A stretch of DNA of 64,000 nucleotides, taken from the NCBI RefSeq assembly GCF_900129885.1, contig NZ_FQXE01000001.1, positions 489,086 through 553,085 on the forward strand, read 5' to 3'. The stretch comes from Pollutimonas bauzanensis (lineage in GTDB: Bacteria > Pseudomonadota > Gammaproteobacteria > Burkholderiales > Burkholderiaceae_B). Both the position numbers and the translations under genes were made by a program. The notes below the pieces were generated by a model. The model was not told where the DNA came from. It saw nothing but the letters and a program-made list of their open reading frames with translations, and searched no databases. The first letter of the stretch is position 1, and each line of letters opens with the position of its first letter. Below, in pieces: positions 48,043-56,960 of the stretch.

Positions 48043-49023
48043 TTACTGGGCAGGTTCGCGCGCCATGCCTATGGCGGCAATGACCTCGCCAAGGTCGTGT
48101 TCCGACTTCTGCATGAAAGCGCCGTAATCCGCTCCCCCGGCATACCCGACGCCGAAGCCGCGCGACTTCATGAAGTCCTTGAATTCCTTGCTTTCATTGA
48201 CGTTCTTGAGCGCGGCCACCAGCTTCTGGGTCACGTCGGCGGGCAGGTTCTTGGGCCCGGCAATGCCGCGCCATACGCCTATCGTCCAGTCGCTGCCTAT
48301 CGACTCCTGCAGGGTCGGCACATCGGGATACATAGGCTCGCGCTGGGCCGACATGACCGCCAGGGGCTTGGCCTTGCCGGCCTCGATCATGGAGCGCGCT
48401 TCCGGCAGCGAAGTCGGCACGATTTCTATGCCGCCGGCCGCCAGTTCCAGCATGGCGGGCGCGGCGCCATTCGAGGGGATGAAAGGCACGTCCTTGGGAT
48501 CCAGCTTGATATTCTTGAGCAGGCCGGCCATCGCGATATGCCAGATGCCCCCCTGCCCGGTTCCGGACGCTTTCAGCTTGCCCGGATTGGCTTTGATGGC
48601 CTCCACCAGCTCGGCCATGGTTTTATAGGGCGCGGTGGAACTGACCGACACCGCGGCGGGATCCACATTCATCAGCGCCAGGGGCGTGTAGTCGGCGGGG
48701 GCCAATTTGGTCAGCCCCTGCCGTTTCATCATGGCGATCTCGACGGTAAGCATGCCCAGGGTGTAGCCGTCCGGCTTGGCCTTGGCGATGGCAGAGTGGC
48801 CGACCACGCCATTGCCGCCCGTGCGGTTCACCACGTTCACGGGCTGGCCCAGTTGCTTTTCCAGCTCCGCGGCGATGATGCGGGCCGTGGCGTCGGTCCC
48901 GCCGCCAGCGCCCCACGGCACTATCATGGTGATCGGCCTTTCGGGCCAGGCGGCCTGCGCCGTTCCGACGATCAGGCCCGCTGCGAGGGCCAATGCTGAT
49001 TTGAGCAGGAATCTATTTGTCAT
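48043..49023 (-). CDS. Tripartite transporter substrate-binding protein, Bug/TctC family
   Basis: 326 residues: a signal peptide (1-24, GTAQAA) and the family start WPERPITMIVPWGAGGGTD, which forms the carboxylate-binding loop, then VVNRTGGNGVVGH. Bug proteins are greatly expanded in Bordetella-like bacteria. This one is linked to its own TctBA, so it probably serves that transporter. Confidence 0.94.
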   Translation of the reverse strand: MTNRFLLKSALALAAGLIVGTAQAAWPERPITMIVPWGAGGGTDATARIIAAELEKQLGQPVNVVNRTGGNGVVGHSAIAKAKPDGYTLGMLTVEIAMMKRQGLTKLAPADYTPLALMNVDPAAVSVSSTAPYKTMAELVEAIKANPGKLKASGTGQGGIWHIAMAGLLKNIKLDPKDVPFIPSNGAAPAMLELAAGGIEIVPTSLPEARSMIEAGKAKPLAVMSAQREPMYPDVPTLQESIGSDWTIGVWRGIAGPKNLPADVTQKLVAALKNVNESKEFKDFMKSRGFGVGYAGGADYGAFMQKSEHDLGEVIAAIGMAREPAQ

Positions 49024-49083
49024 TTTGTCTCTCTCCGGTCTTTCATAAAAAAAGATGCAGGTTGTTTTTGTCTTTTTGTAGCG

Positions 49084-49941
49084 CTAGTCCAGCAAACTCG
49101 CGTCCCAGGCGTGGACCTTCTGCTCTTGCTCGCCCAGGCCTTCTATGCCCAGGCGCATGACGTCCCCGGCCTTCAGGTAGAGCGGCGGCTTCTGCCCCAG
49201 CCCGACGCCCGGCGGCGTGCCCGTGGAGATCAAGTCGCCGGGGTAAAGCGTGGTGAACTGGCTGATGTAGTGAACCAGATAAGCCACGTCGAAAATCATG
49301 GTTTTGGTGCTGCCGTCCTGGAAGCGCTTGCCGTTCACCTCGAGCCACATCGCAAGGTTTTGCGGGTCGGCGACTTCGTCCGCGGTGACCAGCCAGGGGC
49401 CCACGGGGCCGAAGGTGTCGCAGCCCTTGCCCTTGTCCCAGGTGCCGCCGCGCTCGATCTGGTATTCGCGCTCGGAGACGTCGTTGACGACGCAATAGCC
49501 GGCCACGTGCTTCAGCGCCTCGTCCAGGCTGACATAGCGCGCCTTGGAGCCTATCACCACGCCCAGCTCGACTTCCCAGTCGGTTTTCAGCGAACCCTTG
49601 GGTATCACGACCGGATCGTTGGGCCCCGTGGGCACCGACCATTTATTGAACAGGATAGGTTCTTTGGGCACTTCGGCGCCGGTTTCCGCGGCGTGGTCGC
49701 TATAGTTGAGCCCTATGCAGATGAATTTGCCTATCCCCGAATAGGGCGTGCCGATGCGGCCGGGATTCTCGACCAGCGGCAAGCTGGCAACATCGATGGC
49801 CTGCAAGCTTTTCAGCTGCGCCGGGTCCAGGGTCTGCGCGGTGATGTCGGGCAGCTTGCCCGAGAGGTCCCGCAGCTTGCCCTGCGCATCCAGGCATCCT
49901 GGCTTTTCGCTTCCAACGGGTCCGTAACGTAATAATTTCAT
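49084..49941 (-). CDS. FAH-family hydrolase, 2,4-diketo-3-deoxy-acid hydrolase-like
   Basis: 285 residues of the fumarylacetoacetate hydrolase fold. Metal ligands are in the ELGVVIG segment and DVSEREYQ; the C-terminal GTPPGVGLGQKPPLYLKAGD is conserved. The opening MKLLRYGPVGSEKPGCLDA matches enzymes cleaving 2,4-diketo-3-deoxy-L-fuconate and related compounds to pyruvate plus a hydroxy acid. Ureidoglycolate lyase-like annotation is a common alternative. The neighbouring dehydratase and dehydrogenase support the diketo-acid role. Confidence 0.88.
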   Translation of the reverse strand: MKLLRYGPVGSEKPGCLDAQGKLRDLSGKLPDITAQTLDPAQLKSLQAIDVASLPLVENPGRIGTPYSGIGKFICIGLNYSDHAAETGAEVPKEPILFNKWSVPTGPNDPVVIPKGSLKTDWEVELGVVIGSKARYVSLDEALKHVAGYCVVNDVSEREYQIERGGTWDKGKGCDTFGPVGPWLVTADEVADPQNLAMWLEVNGKRFQDGSTKTMIFDVAYLVHYISQFTTLYPGDLISTGTPPGVGLGQKPPLYLKAGDVMRLGIEGLGEQEQKVHAWDASLLD

Positions 49942-49967
49942 GACTTCCTTCCTTTCAAATTCGGCGG

Positions 49968-50714
49968 CTAGTTGGACCAGCCGCCATCAATAATATGTGT
50001 CGTGCCGGTGGTGAAAGATGATTCGTCCGACGCCAGGTAAACGGCCAGGGCGGCGATCTCCTGCGGCTTGCCGACGCGGCCTATGGGCTGGCGGGCCACG
50101 AAGGCCGCCTGTATTTCCTGTTCCGTCTTGCCATACTTGCTGGCTTGCGACGCGATCCGTCCCCTGAGCGAAGGCGACTCGACCGTGCCGGGGCAAATCG
50201 CGTTGCAGCGTATGCCCTGCGACACGAAATCGGCCGCCACCGCCTTGCTCAAGCCGATCACGGCGGCCTTGCTCGTGCCATAGACGAAACGATTGGGCAC
50301 GCCCTTGATGCTGGAGGCCGCCGAAGACATGTTGATGATGGAGCCCTGCTTGCGTTGCAGCATGCCGGGCAGGAAAGCCTTGATCATGTGGTACATGGCC
50401 GTGACGTTCAGATCCATGGAAAAATTCCAGGCATCGAGATCGCAGTCCAGGATGCTGCCGTCGTGCACATAGCCGGCGCAATTGAACAGGATGTCTATGC
50501 TGCCCAGTTCGCTGGCCAGGGCGGCGATCTCGGCCGGCTTGGTCACATCCAGGCGCCGCGCCTGGCAGCCTTGCAGGCTGGCCAGCGAGTGCTCGTTGAT
50601 GTCGGCCGCGATCACTTGCGCGCCTTGCGCAATGAATGCCTCGGCGGTGGCCCGGCCTATGCCCTGCCCCGCCGCGGTGACGACTGCGGTTTTTCCTGCC
50701 AAACGACCTGCCAT
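49968..50714 (-). CDS. SDR dehydrogenase, 2-keto-3-deoxy-L-fuconate dehydrogenase-like
   Basis: 248 residues. The cofactor motif is TAAGQGIG with an acidic ADIN after beta-2, which favours NAD. Catalytic Ser is in NMSSAASS and the Tyr-Lys pair in YGTSKAAV. It resembles DHRS6/BDH2-type and keto-deoxy-fuconate dehydrogenases. GGAG lies before the ATG. It would oxidise the dehydratase product to the 2,4-diketo acid cleaved by the next gene product, 26 bases downstream. Confidence 0.88.
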   Translation of the reverse strand: MAGRLAGKTAVVTAAGQGIGRATAEAFIAQGAQVIAADINEHSLASLQGCQARRLDVTKPAEIAALASELGSIDILFNCAGYVHDGSILDCDLDAWNFSMDLNVTAMYHMIKAFLPGMLQRKQGSIINMSSAASSIKGVPNRFVYGTSKAAVIGLSKAVAADFVSQGIRCNAICPGTVESPSLRGRIASQASKYGKTEQEIQAAFVARQPIGRVGKPQEIAALAVYLASDESSFTTGTTHIIDGGWSN

Positions 50715-50826
50715 TGTCTACTCCAATTCAATAGTCGCAAGGCGCGGCGCCCCATGCGCCGCGCTGGTTCTGTATCGCCCCGGTCATTTTCCGGCGCTCG
50801 GGACGTTTTCCGGAATGGCTTGGCAT

Positions 50827-51036
50827 CAACAATGGCGTATTGCGGATGGCTTCGGCATAGGCGCCTGCCACCCTGCGCAGCCACGGCGGCCCGCCGCTGC
50901 GCGCCACGGCGCACAGGACGCCGATGACAAAGCCCGCCAGGGTCGCCCGGAACGGCATCTGCAAAGTCATCCAGGCGCCGTCCAGGAACATGGGCCGGTG
51001 GGCCAGCGCACTGTCAAAATCGAATTCGTAATTCAT
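50827..51036 (-). pseudogene. 5' remnant of an amino-acid ABC transporter permease gene
   Basis: The first 70 codons match the start of a HisM/GltJ-type permease: MNYEFDFDSALAHRP, then AWMTLQMPFRATLAGFVIG and the family motif YAEAIRNTPLL. After that the family sequence (normally continuing into Q-x-F helices) stops. The frame runs on to 50728 with unrelated sequence. About two thirds of the gene is missing, so this is a deletion scar at the head of the catabolic cluster. The remaining leader might still be translated. Confidence 0.8.
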
Positions 51037-51111
51037 TCGATTCCTGCGGAGCGAAGCGCGGGTCTTGCGGGCTTGCGCGGCGCGGCTGGGATGATGGATG
51101 TCTCTCTTTTC

Positions 51112-51127
51112 ATTTCATTTATGAAAT
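51112..51127. promoter_or_regulatory. IclR-type operator, copy 1 (toward the catabolic cluster)
   Basis: A perfect palindrome ATTTCAT-TT-ATGAAAT lies 76 bases upstream of the permease remnant, in the divergent control region. It is nearly identical to the motif at 51295-51310 next to the iclR gene. Confidence 0.6.
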
Positions 51128-51294
51128 CGGTTTTTTTTAACTACCCGGCTATCCTAAGCCACTAGCTAGCGCCGATCAACCAATACATCCAGGTTTTTCA
51201 TTAGGGATTTCCCTTTCGTATGACGAATTTCCGATAAATGCGCATAGAATTCGAAGGAGATTATCCTGTTATTGTTTTTTGTATATAAAAATAC

Positions 51295-51310
51295 ATTTCT
51301 TATATGAAAT
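51295..51310. promoter_or_regulatory. IclR-type operator, copy 2 (next to the regulator gene)
   Basis: ATTTCTTATATGAAAT shares 14 of 16 positions with the palindrome at 51112-51127. It lies 22 bases before the iclR ATG, where binding would block transcription of the regulator itself. Confidence 0.6.
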
Positions 51311-51331
51311 CTATTTGGAACACATACACAT

Positions 51332-52174
51332 ATGAGCACCACGCCCGACGAAATCCTGGACCCGATCCAGGCGCCCGAGAAAAAAGGCATACGCTATGCG
51401 GCGCCCGCGCTGGAAAAAGGGCTGGATATCCTGGAAGCGCTCAGCGAAAGCACCGAAGGCTACACCCTCAATGAGCTGTGCCAGGCGCTGGGACGCAATG
51501 TGAATGAGATATTCCGAATGACCGTGACCCTGCAGCGCCGCGGCTACATCCAGGCGGACCAGAACGACCGCTACACCCTGAAGCTGAAGATGTTCCGGCT
51601 GGCGCATCGCCAGCAGCCCATCAAGTCCCTGGTGGGCGCGGCCCTGCCACTGCTGCACGAACTGGCGGAACGCTCGCGGCAATCCTGCCATCTGTCGATT
51701 TTCCAGAATGGCCGCGTGGTCGTCATCGCGCAAGTGGACGGCCCCGAGCGCTGGTCCTTCGGCTTGAAAATGGGCGTCGTGATGGGGCTGACCGATACCT
51801 CGTCGGGCCACGTGCTGCTGGCCTACCAGGACGAGGTCGAGCGCACCCGCATGCTCAGCAGCCATATCCGGGTCGAGGGCGAACTCTATATGGACCCCGG
51901 CCAGTTGTTCGCCCTGCTCAAGGAAGTGCGCGCCAAGGGCTATGCATCCATGCCCAGCATCCAGATCCAGGGCGTGACCAATATCGCCTTCCCGATACGC
52001 GGCATCGGCGGCCGCGTCGTGGCGGCGATCAATATCCCCCACATCGCCCGCATCGACGGCACCCCGCGCCCCGACATCGAACAGATCAAGGAAATCATGG
52101 CGAACATCTGCGCCCGATTATCGACGCGCGTAGGCTTCGATCCCCAGTGGAGCGAGGACGGCGACGGGGACTAA
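51332..52174 (+). CDS. IclR-family transcriptional regulator
   Basis: 280 residues: an N-terminal winged HTH (about 25-85, ALEKGLDILEALSESTEG and LNELCQALGRNVNEIFR) and a C-terminal GAF-like IclR effector domain (about 100-265, SCHLSIFQNGRVVVIAQVDG). It is divergent from the sugar-acid cluster and is its likely regulator through the paired palindromes in the 295-base intergenic region. The effector is probably a pathway sugar acid or keto-deoxy acid; this is inference. The 193-base region after it (52175-52367) holds nothing recognised. Confidence 0.93.
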   Translation: MSTTPDEILDPIQAPEKKGIRYAAPALEKGLDILEALSESTEGYTLNELCQALGRNVNEIFRMTVTLQRRGYIQADQNDRYTLKLKMFRLAHRQQPIKSLVGAALPLLHELAERSRQSCHLSIFQNGRVVVIAQVDGPERWSFGLKMGVVMGLTDTSSGHVLLAYQDEVERTRMLSSHIRVEGELYMDPGQLFALLKEVRAKGYASMPSIQIQGVTNIAFPIRGIGGRVVAAINIPHIARIDGTPRPDIEQIKEIMANICARLSTRVGFDPQWSEDGDGD

Positions 52175-52367
52175 GCGCAGGCAGACGCCGCCAGGCCGTC
52201 CATGCGAGAAGGAATGTGGCGGCGGCCAGCACAAGGTCGCATGCGATGGCCAGGTGGCTGGATTATCCGCTTGTAGCCATCCGTAGTTCCATAGCGTCGG
52301 GCTTGTATCAGCCATGCCAAGTTGCTCTATCTCCGGCCTGCGGGATAGACAGCGCGCCAGGTGGAAT

Positions 52368-53309
52368 CTATGCCACTTGGATGTAAAGAGGAATCGAGGC
52401 GAGTTTTATCGAGTCGATCAGCACAGGACGAATTTCATCCAGAACAGCCCTCCCCGCCTGCGTCAATGGCCGATTCAGCGATGTGGCGACCATCAACCGA
52501 GTCTCCACTTGCGGGCCGGTCAGCGCGGTGGCCTTGAGCGCTCCGCTCTTGACCTCGGCTAGCACCGCCGGCAGCGCGAGCACCGTGTGCGCGATACCCG
52601 CAAGCGCGACGTCTTTCAGCAAAGTAAGCGTATCGAGTTCATATTCGATGTCGAGCGCGATCTGGAGCTTGGTCGCCGCGGCCTCCAGCGTTCGCCGCAA
52701 TCCGTGCGTGCGGCTGGGCAGGGCAAGAGGCAGTCCGGCGAGACTACGAACGGAAAGGCTTTGCCGGCGCATTATCCCGGCTTTCTGCGCCTGTCCGGGA
52801 TGGGATACGAGAAAGAGGCGGGCGCTCGCGAGAAAGTCCACCGCAATATGCTGCGAGCGTCTTGCATCGTGCAATATGGCTATGTCGAGCCGGCCGTCGA
52901 CGAGCCATTCGTGGACGTAGCCGCTGTATCCGGTCAGGAAGTTGAGCTTTACGCCTGGCGCGAGCTCCCTGAGCCTTTGCAGCAAAGGCAAACCCATCAG
53001 GGACATGACGGTCGGCGTCATGCCGATAGTCACGACGCCGCTCAAGGGACGTTCGCCTGCGCTCAGGCCTTCTGTGGCCGATGCCAGTTCGGCGACCAGT
53101 GGCCGAATCCGGTCTGCAAAAACCTGCCCCTCGGGGGTGAGCGAGACCCCGCGCCCATGACGATAAAGCAGCTTCGCCCCGCATATCTCTTCCAGCCGCT
53201 GCACTTGCCGTCCCAGGGCGGGCTGGGCTATGCCGATGACACTTGATGCGCGCGAAAAGCTGCCATGGTCCGCAACCAAAAGAAAGTACTCCAGGCGCTT
53301 CAGGTCCAC
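52368..53309 (-). CDS. LysR-family transcriptional regulator
   Basis: 313 residues. HTH: EYFLLVADHGSFSRASSVIG, then AQPALGRQVQRLE. The effector domain (about 92-300) contains GVVTIGMTPTVMSLMG. The N-terminus and size resemble LysR regulators of aromatic or organic-acid catabolism. It is divergent from the ThDP-enzyme gene with 224 bases between starts, so that gene is its probable target. Confidence 0.92.
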   Translation of the reverse strand: MDLKRLEYFLLVADHGSFSRASSVIGIAQPALGRQVQRLEEICGAKLLYRHGRGVSLTPEGQVFADRIRPLVAELASATEGLSAGERPLSGVVTIGMTPTVMSLMGLPLLQRLRELAPGVKLNFLTGYSGYVHEWLVDGRLDIAILHDARRSQHIAVDFLASARLFLVSHPGQAQKAGIMRRQSLSVRSLAGLPLALPSRTHGLRRTLEAAATKLQIALDIEYELDTLTLLKDVALAGIAHTVLALPAVLAEVKSGALKATALTGPQVETRLMVATSLNRPLTQAGRAVLDEIRPVLIDSIKLASIPLYIQVA

Positions 53310-53533
53310 CGCGTTCGCTCTCCGGTCAGCATTGTTTTGACTCCCTTCTTCCGGACGTTTTTATGGTTGCTTCTCGCCTTGGACATGAAGGCATTCCCAA
53401 GCCCAGGTCCTGGAAAAACTTGAAAGAAAGTATAGCTGATATGCTCGGGCGGCCATTGTCGGCGCCCTGGCGCTCGCCCAGAATAAGGCAGGGAACAGTG
53501 ATTCCGCCGCCCATCCAACTGAAAAGCATCTCA

Positions 53534-55180
53534 ATGAAAAGAACATCCGCCCACGCGCTATTGAATATTTTTGCCGCCAACGCCATCGACCGCGTCTTCC
53601 TGGTTCCCGGGGAAAGCTACCTGGGCATCCTCGATGCGCTGGTCGACTTTCCCGGCATCGATACGGTAGTCTGCCGCCACGAAGGCGGCGCGGGATACAT
53701 GGCCGTCGCGGACGGCCGCCTGACGGGCCGCCCCGGCGTCGTGATGGTCAGCCGCGGGCCGGGGGCCAGCAACGCCGCGATCGCCATACATACCGCGCAA
53801 CAGGACGCCGTCCCGCTGATAGTGGTGATCGGCCAGATCCCTAAGCGGGATCTGCGCCGCGAAGCCTTCCAGGAAATCGACTACCAGAAAATGTTCGGCG
53901 CCATCGCCAAATGGGTCAGTGAACCGACCGACCCCGAGCAGCTCGCCGCAGCGGCTTTCAAGGCAATACGCATTGCAGCCAGCGGGACCCCTGGACCTGT
54001 CGTGCTGGTGGTGCCGGAAGACATTCAACAGCAGGAGACCGACCAGCCTGCCTGGAAGAATACTCCCGCCGTCCAGACGCTGCCGAATGAACATACGCTG
54101 GACGAAATACGCGACAGATTACGCCAGGCCAGCCGTCCCCTGGTCATCGCCGGCGGCATGTTTGAAAAGCCCGGGGGCCGGGAGGCGCTCCATATATTCG
54201 CCCAAGCATGGCAGCTTCCGGTGGCGGTCTCCTTTCGGCGCCATGATGTCTTTCCCGGCACGCACCCGCTATACGTCGGAGAATTAGGGTTGGCGAATTC
54301 GAAGGCGCAAATCGATGCATTCGCGGAAAGCGATTTCATCCTCGCGCTGGGGACCCGGCTGGGCGACATTCCAACGCAGGGCTATACTTTTCCGCAACTG
54401 CCGCGCCCCTCTCAGACGCTGCTGCATTGCTATCCCGACGACCATATAGTAGGCCTGCATTACGTTGCGGATTTCGGCCTGGTGTGCGAGCCGCGGGAAC
54501 TTGTACAAGCGCTGTTGCCCGGCGCCGGCGATATTCAAGAATCGCGCGCCGCCTGGCTGCAGCGGCTGCGTCAAATCCATGCGGCGCATGTGAAATGGCC
54601 CTCGAATACGACTCGCGGCGGGGTCGACTTCAGCAAAGTCGTCCGCAGCGTTTCGGAGCATGCCCCCGAAGATGCCATCATCTGCCTGGATGCCGGCACA
54701 TTCGCCGCGCCGGTGTACAGGCATTTCCCCTTTGCCGGCCGGCAGCGCCTGATGGCCCCGCTGTCGGGGGCCATGGGCTACGGCACGCCGGCAGCCATTG
54801 CCAGCGCCCTGCGCATGGCCAACAGCAAAACGATATGCATGGTCGGGGACGGCGGCTTTCTCATGACCGGCAACGAAATGATCGCCGCCGTCCAGCGCAA
54901 GCTGCCTGTCCTGTTCATACTTTCGAACAACGCCTGCTATGCATCGATCCGGATCAACCAGGAACAATGCTATCCCGGGCGGGTCAGCGGAACCTCGCTT
55001 TTCAATCCGGATTTCCATGCCCTGGCCCTGGCCTTCGGCATGAAGGCGGTGCTGGTCGAAAACGACGCGCAAATCGAGTCAGCCATTGAACAGGGGATAG
55101 CCGCAAGCGAACCCTTTTTCATCGAAGTACGCAGCGACCTCGCGTCGGTCCTGCCTGCGCAAACGGCACCAAAGGCCTAG
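53534..55180 (+). CDS. Thiamine-diphosphate enzyme, acetolactate synthase-like
   Basis: 548 residues started at MKRTSAHALLNIFAAN. The frame is open 97 codons further upstream, but that part overlaps the lysR start and has no family character. The three ThDP domains are present: PYR with catalytic Glu50 (VVCRHEGGAGYMA), the central domain (about 190-320), and PP with the ThDP/Mg motif starting GDGGFLMTGNEM and ending in SNN. The IlvB-like family includes carboligases and decarboxylases. No small subunit is adjacent, so true acetolactate synthase is less likely than a catabolic ThDP enzyme. Confidence 0.88.
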   Translation: MKRTSAHALLNIFAANAIDRVFLVPGESYLGILDALVDFPGIDTVVCRHEGGAGYMAVADGRLTGRPGVVMVSRGPGASNAAIAIHTAQQDAVPLIVVIGQIPKRDLRREAFQEIDYQKMFGAIAKWVSEPTDPEQLAAAAFKAIRIAASGTPGPVVLVVPEDIQQQETDQPAWKNTPAVQTLPNEHTLDEIRDRLRQASRPLVIAGGMFEKPGGREALHIFAQAWQLPVAVSFRRHDVFPGTHPLYVGELGLANSKAQIDAFAESDFILALGTRLGDIPTQGYTFPQLPRPSQTLLHCYPDDHIVGLHYVADFGLVCEPRELVQALLPGAGDIQESRAAWLQRLRQIHAAHVKWPSNTTRGGVDFSKVVRSVSEHAPEDAIICLDAGTFAAPVYRHFPFAGRQRLMAPLSGAMGYGTPAAIASALRMANSKTICMVGDGGFLMTGNEMIAAVQRKLPVLFILSNNACYASIRINQEQCYPGRVSGTSLFNPDFHALALAFGMKAVLVENDAQIESAIEQGIAASEPFFIEVRSDLASVLPAQTAPKA

Positions 55181-55201
55181 ACCCTGCGCCGCCGGCGGAT
55201 C

Positions 55202-55540
55202 TCAGCCGCAGTCATTGCCGCTGACCGCCTGGCGCTTGCGCTGGACGTGATAAGGCGTCAGCACGGCATGGCACACCAGATCCAGGGTGGGCCGATAATC
55301 GCCCGCCTTGTCCTGGTACACCTTGGGCGTGAGGCTGCCCGACAAGGCCACCGAATCGCCGTCATCCATGGCCAGCAAGGCGGCCTGCGCCTTGTCGTCG
55401 AAAGCAATCACGCTGCATAAAAGCGTGTCGCCGTTGCCGGCCAGCACCTTCACCTTCGCGGTGGTGTAGGTGTCGCCCGTCTTCCCGGTGCCTTGCCTGG
55501 GCGCGCCGTAAAGCCGGCCCGCTATCAGAGCGTCTATCAT
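55202..55540 (-). CDS. Small single-stranded DNA-binding protein-like (OB fold)
   Basis: 112 residues started at MIDALIAGRLYGAPRQ; an in-frame ATG at 55567 would add nine unlikely residues. It has the SSB pattern of an OB fold: KVKVLAGNGDTLLCSVIAFDD, then DGDSVALSGSLTPKVYQDKAGD. It lacks the acidic C-terminal tail of replicative SSB, so it is probably an accessory form. It is convergent with the ThDP-enzyme gene. Confidence 0.8.
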   Translation of the reverse strand: MIDALIAGRLYGAPRQGTGKTGDTYTTAKVKVLAGNGDTLLCSVIAFDDKAQAALLAMDDGDSVALSGSLTPKVYQDKAGDYRPTLDLVCHAVLTPYHVQRKRQAVSGNDCG

Positions 55541-55637
55541 TTGTCGTTCCCATCCATCAATAGCCAATCGAACCGGCGGTATCCGCCGGCAGCGCCTATT
55601 ATGGGGGCATTTTCGCTCACGCGCCGCGGCCGGGCCG

Positions 55638-56846
55638 CTACCTGGCGTGCCTGGGATTCGGCAGCAGGAAGGCCGCGATGCCCAGCAAGGGCAGGAATGC
55701 GCAAACGTGATACACGAATTCGATGCTGGTCGCGTCGGCCAGCGCGCCCAGCGCCGCCGCGCCTATGCCGGCCATGCCGAACGCCAGGCCGAAGAACAGG
55801 CCGGATATCGTGCCGGTCTTGCCGGGCGCCAGTTCCTGGGCATAGACCAATATGGCGGAGAACGCCGACGCGATCACGATGCCGATGACAAAAACCAGAG
55901 CGATGGTCCAGAACAGATTGGCGTAGGGCAGCATCAGGGCGAACGGCGCCGCGCCCAGGATGGAGCCCAGGATCACGCGCTTGCGGCCAATGCGGTCGCC
56001 GACGGGGCCGCCCACGATAGTGCCCAGGGCTACGGCGAACAAAAAGACAAACAGGCAATACTGCGCGTCCTGTATGGACACGCCGAAGCGGTGCATCAGG
56101 TAGAAGGTCAGATAGCTGTTGAGGCCCGCAAGGTAAAAATACTTGGAGAAAACCAGGACCAGCAATATCGCCAGCGCGCGCACGACCTGCCGGCGCGTCA
56201 GCCCCGTGTCTGTCTTGGCCAGCGTGGAGCGCCCGCGCACGCTGTTGAGGTGGTATGAATACCAGCGGCTGACCTGGAACAGGATGAGCATGGCAAGCAA
56301 GGCCGCCAGGGAGAACCAGGCGACGCTGCCTTGCCCGAAGGGCACGATGATCAGGGCCGCCAGCAGAGGGCCGAGCGACGAGCCGAGATTTCCGCCCACC
56401 TGGAAGATGGATTGCGCCAAGCCGTGCTGGCCGGCCGAGGCCATGCGCGCCACGCGCGAGGACTCGGGGTGGAACACCGAAGAGCCCATGCCTATCAGCG
56501 ATGCCGCGACGACCACGCTGGGAAAATTCCAGGCCTGCGACAACAGGAGCAGGCCCAGCAGGGTAAAGCCCATCCCCACCGGCAGGGAATATGGCTTGGG
56601 ACGCTTGTCGGTGAAATGGCCGATCAGGGGCTGCAGCAGCGAAGACGAAAACTGGAAGGCCAGCGTAATCACGCCCACCTGCGCGAAGCTCAGATCGAAG
56701 CTGCCCTTCAAGACCGGATAGATCGCCAGCAGGACGGACTGCATCATGTCATTGAGCAGGTGCGCCACGCTGATGGCGCCCAGCACGCCATAGGCGACGC
56801 CGGAAGTTCGGGATGCTTTCAAGGCGGGCGCTGCTGTTCCATTCAT
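55638..56846 (-). CDS. MFS exporter, fosmidomycin-resistance (Fsr)-like
   Basis: 402 residues, 12 helices. The conserved Fsr features are SVAHLLNDMMQSVLLAIYP, LQPLIGHFTDKRPKPYSLPV and SSVFHPESSRVARMASAGQH. It likely exports a toxic small molecule by proton antiport. It is divergent from the AraC-type regulator (114 bases between starts), which probably controls it. Confidence 0.9.
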   Translation of the reverse strand: MNGTAAPALKASRTSGVAYGVLGAISVAHLLNDMMQSVLLAIYPVLKGSFDLSFAQVGVITLAFQFSSSLLQPLIGHFTDKRPKPYSLPVGMGFTLLGLLLLSQAWNFPSVVVAASLIGMGSSVFHPESSRVARMASAGQHGLAQSIFQVGGNLGSSLGPLLAALIIVPFGQGSVAWFSLAALLAMLILFQVSRWYSYHLNSVRGRSTLAKTDTGLTRRQVVRALAILLVLVFSKYFYLAGLNSYLTFYLMHRFGVSIQDAQYCLFVFLFAVALGTIVGGPVGDRIGRKRVILGSILGAAPFALMLPYANLFWTIALVFVIGIVIASAFSAILVYAQELAPGKTGTISGLFFGLAFGMAGIGAAALGALADATSIEFVYHVCAFLPLLGIAAFLLPNPRHAR

Positions 56847-56960
56847 TTCGAAGCTCTCGTCGGCCTTGCGGCGTGATGTGGTGCTTCAAATATAAAGAAT
56901 ACCGGCGTGACTGGCTTTATAATATGAGACAACCATCATTGAATTTCGGCCACGGCTGTA

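Noticed and set aside
53419-53535. Sigma-70 promoter for the ThDP enzyme (TTGAAA with TATAGC or TATGCT)
   Set aside because: The spacing between the boxes is far from 16-18 bases in every combination tried.
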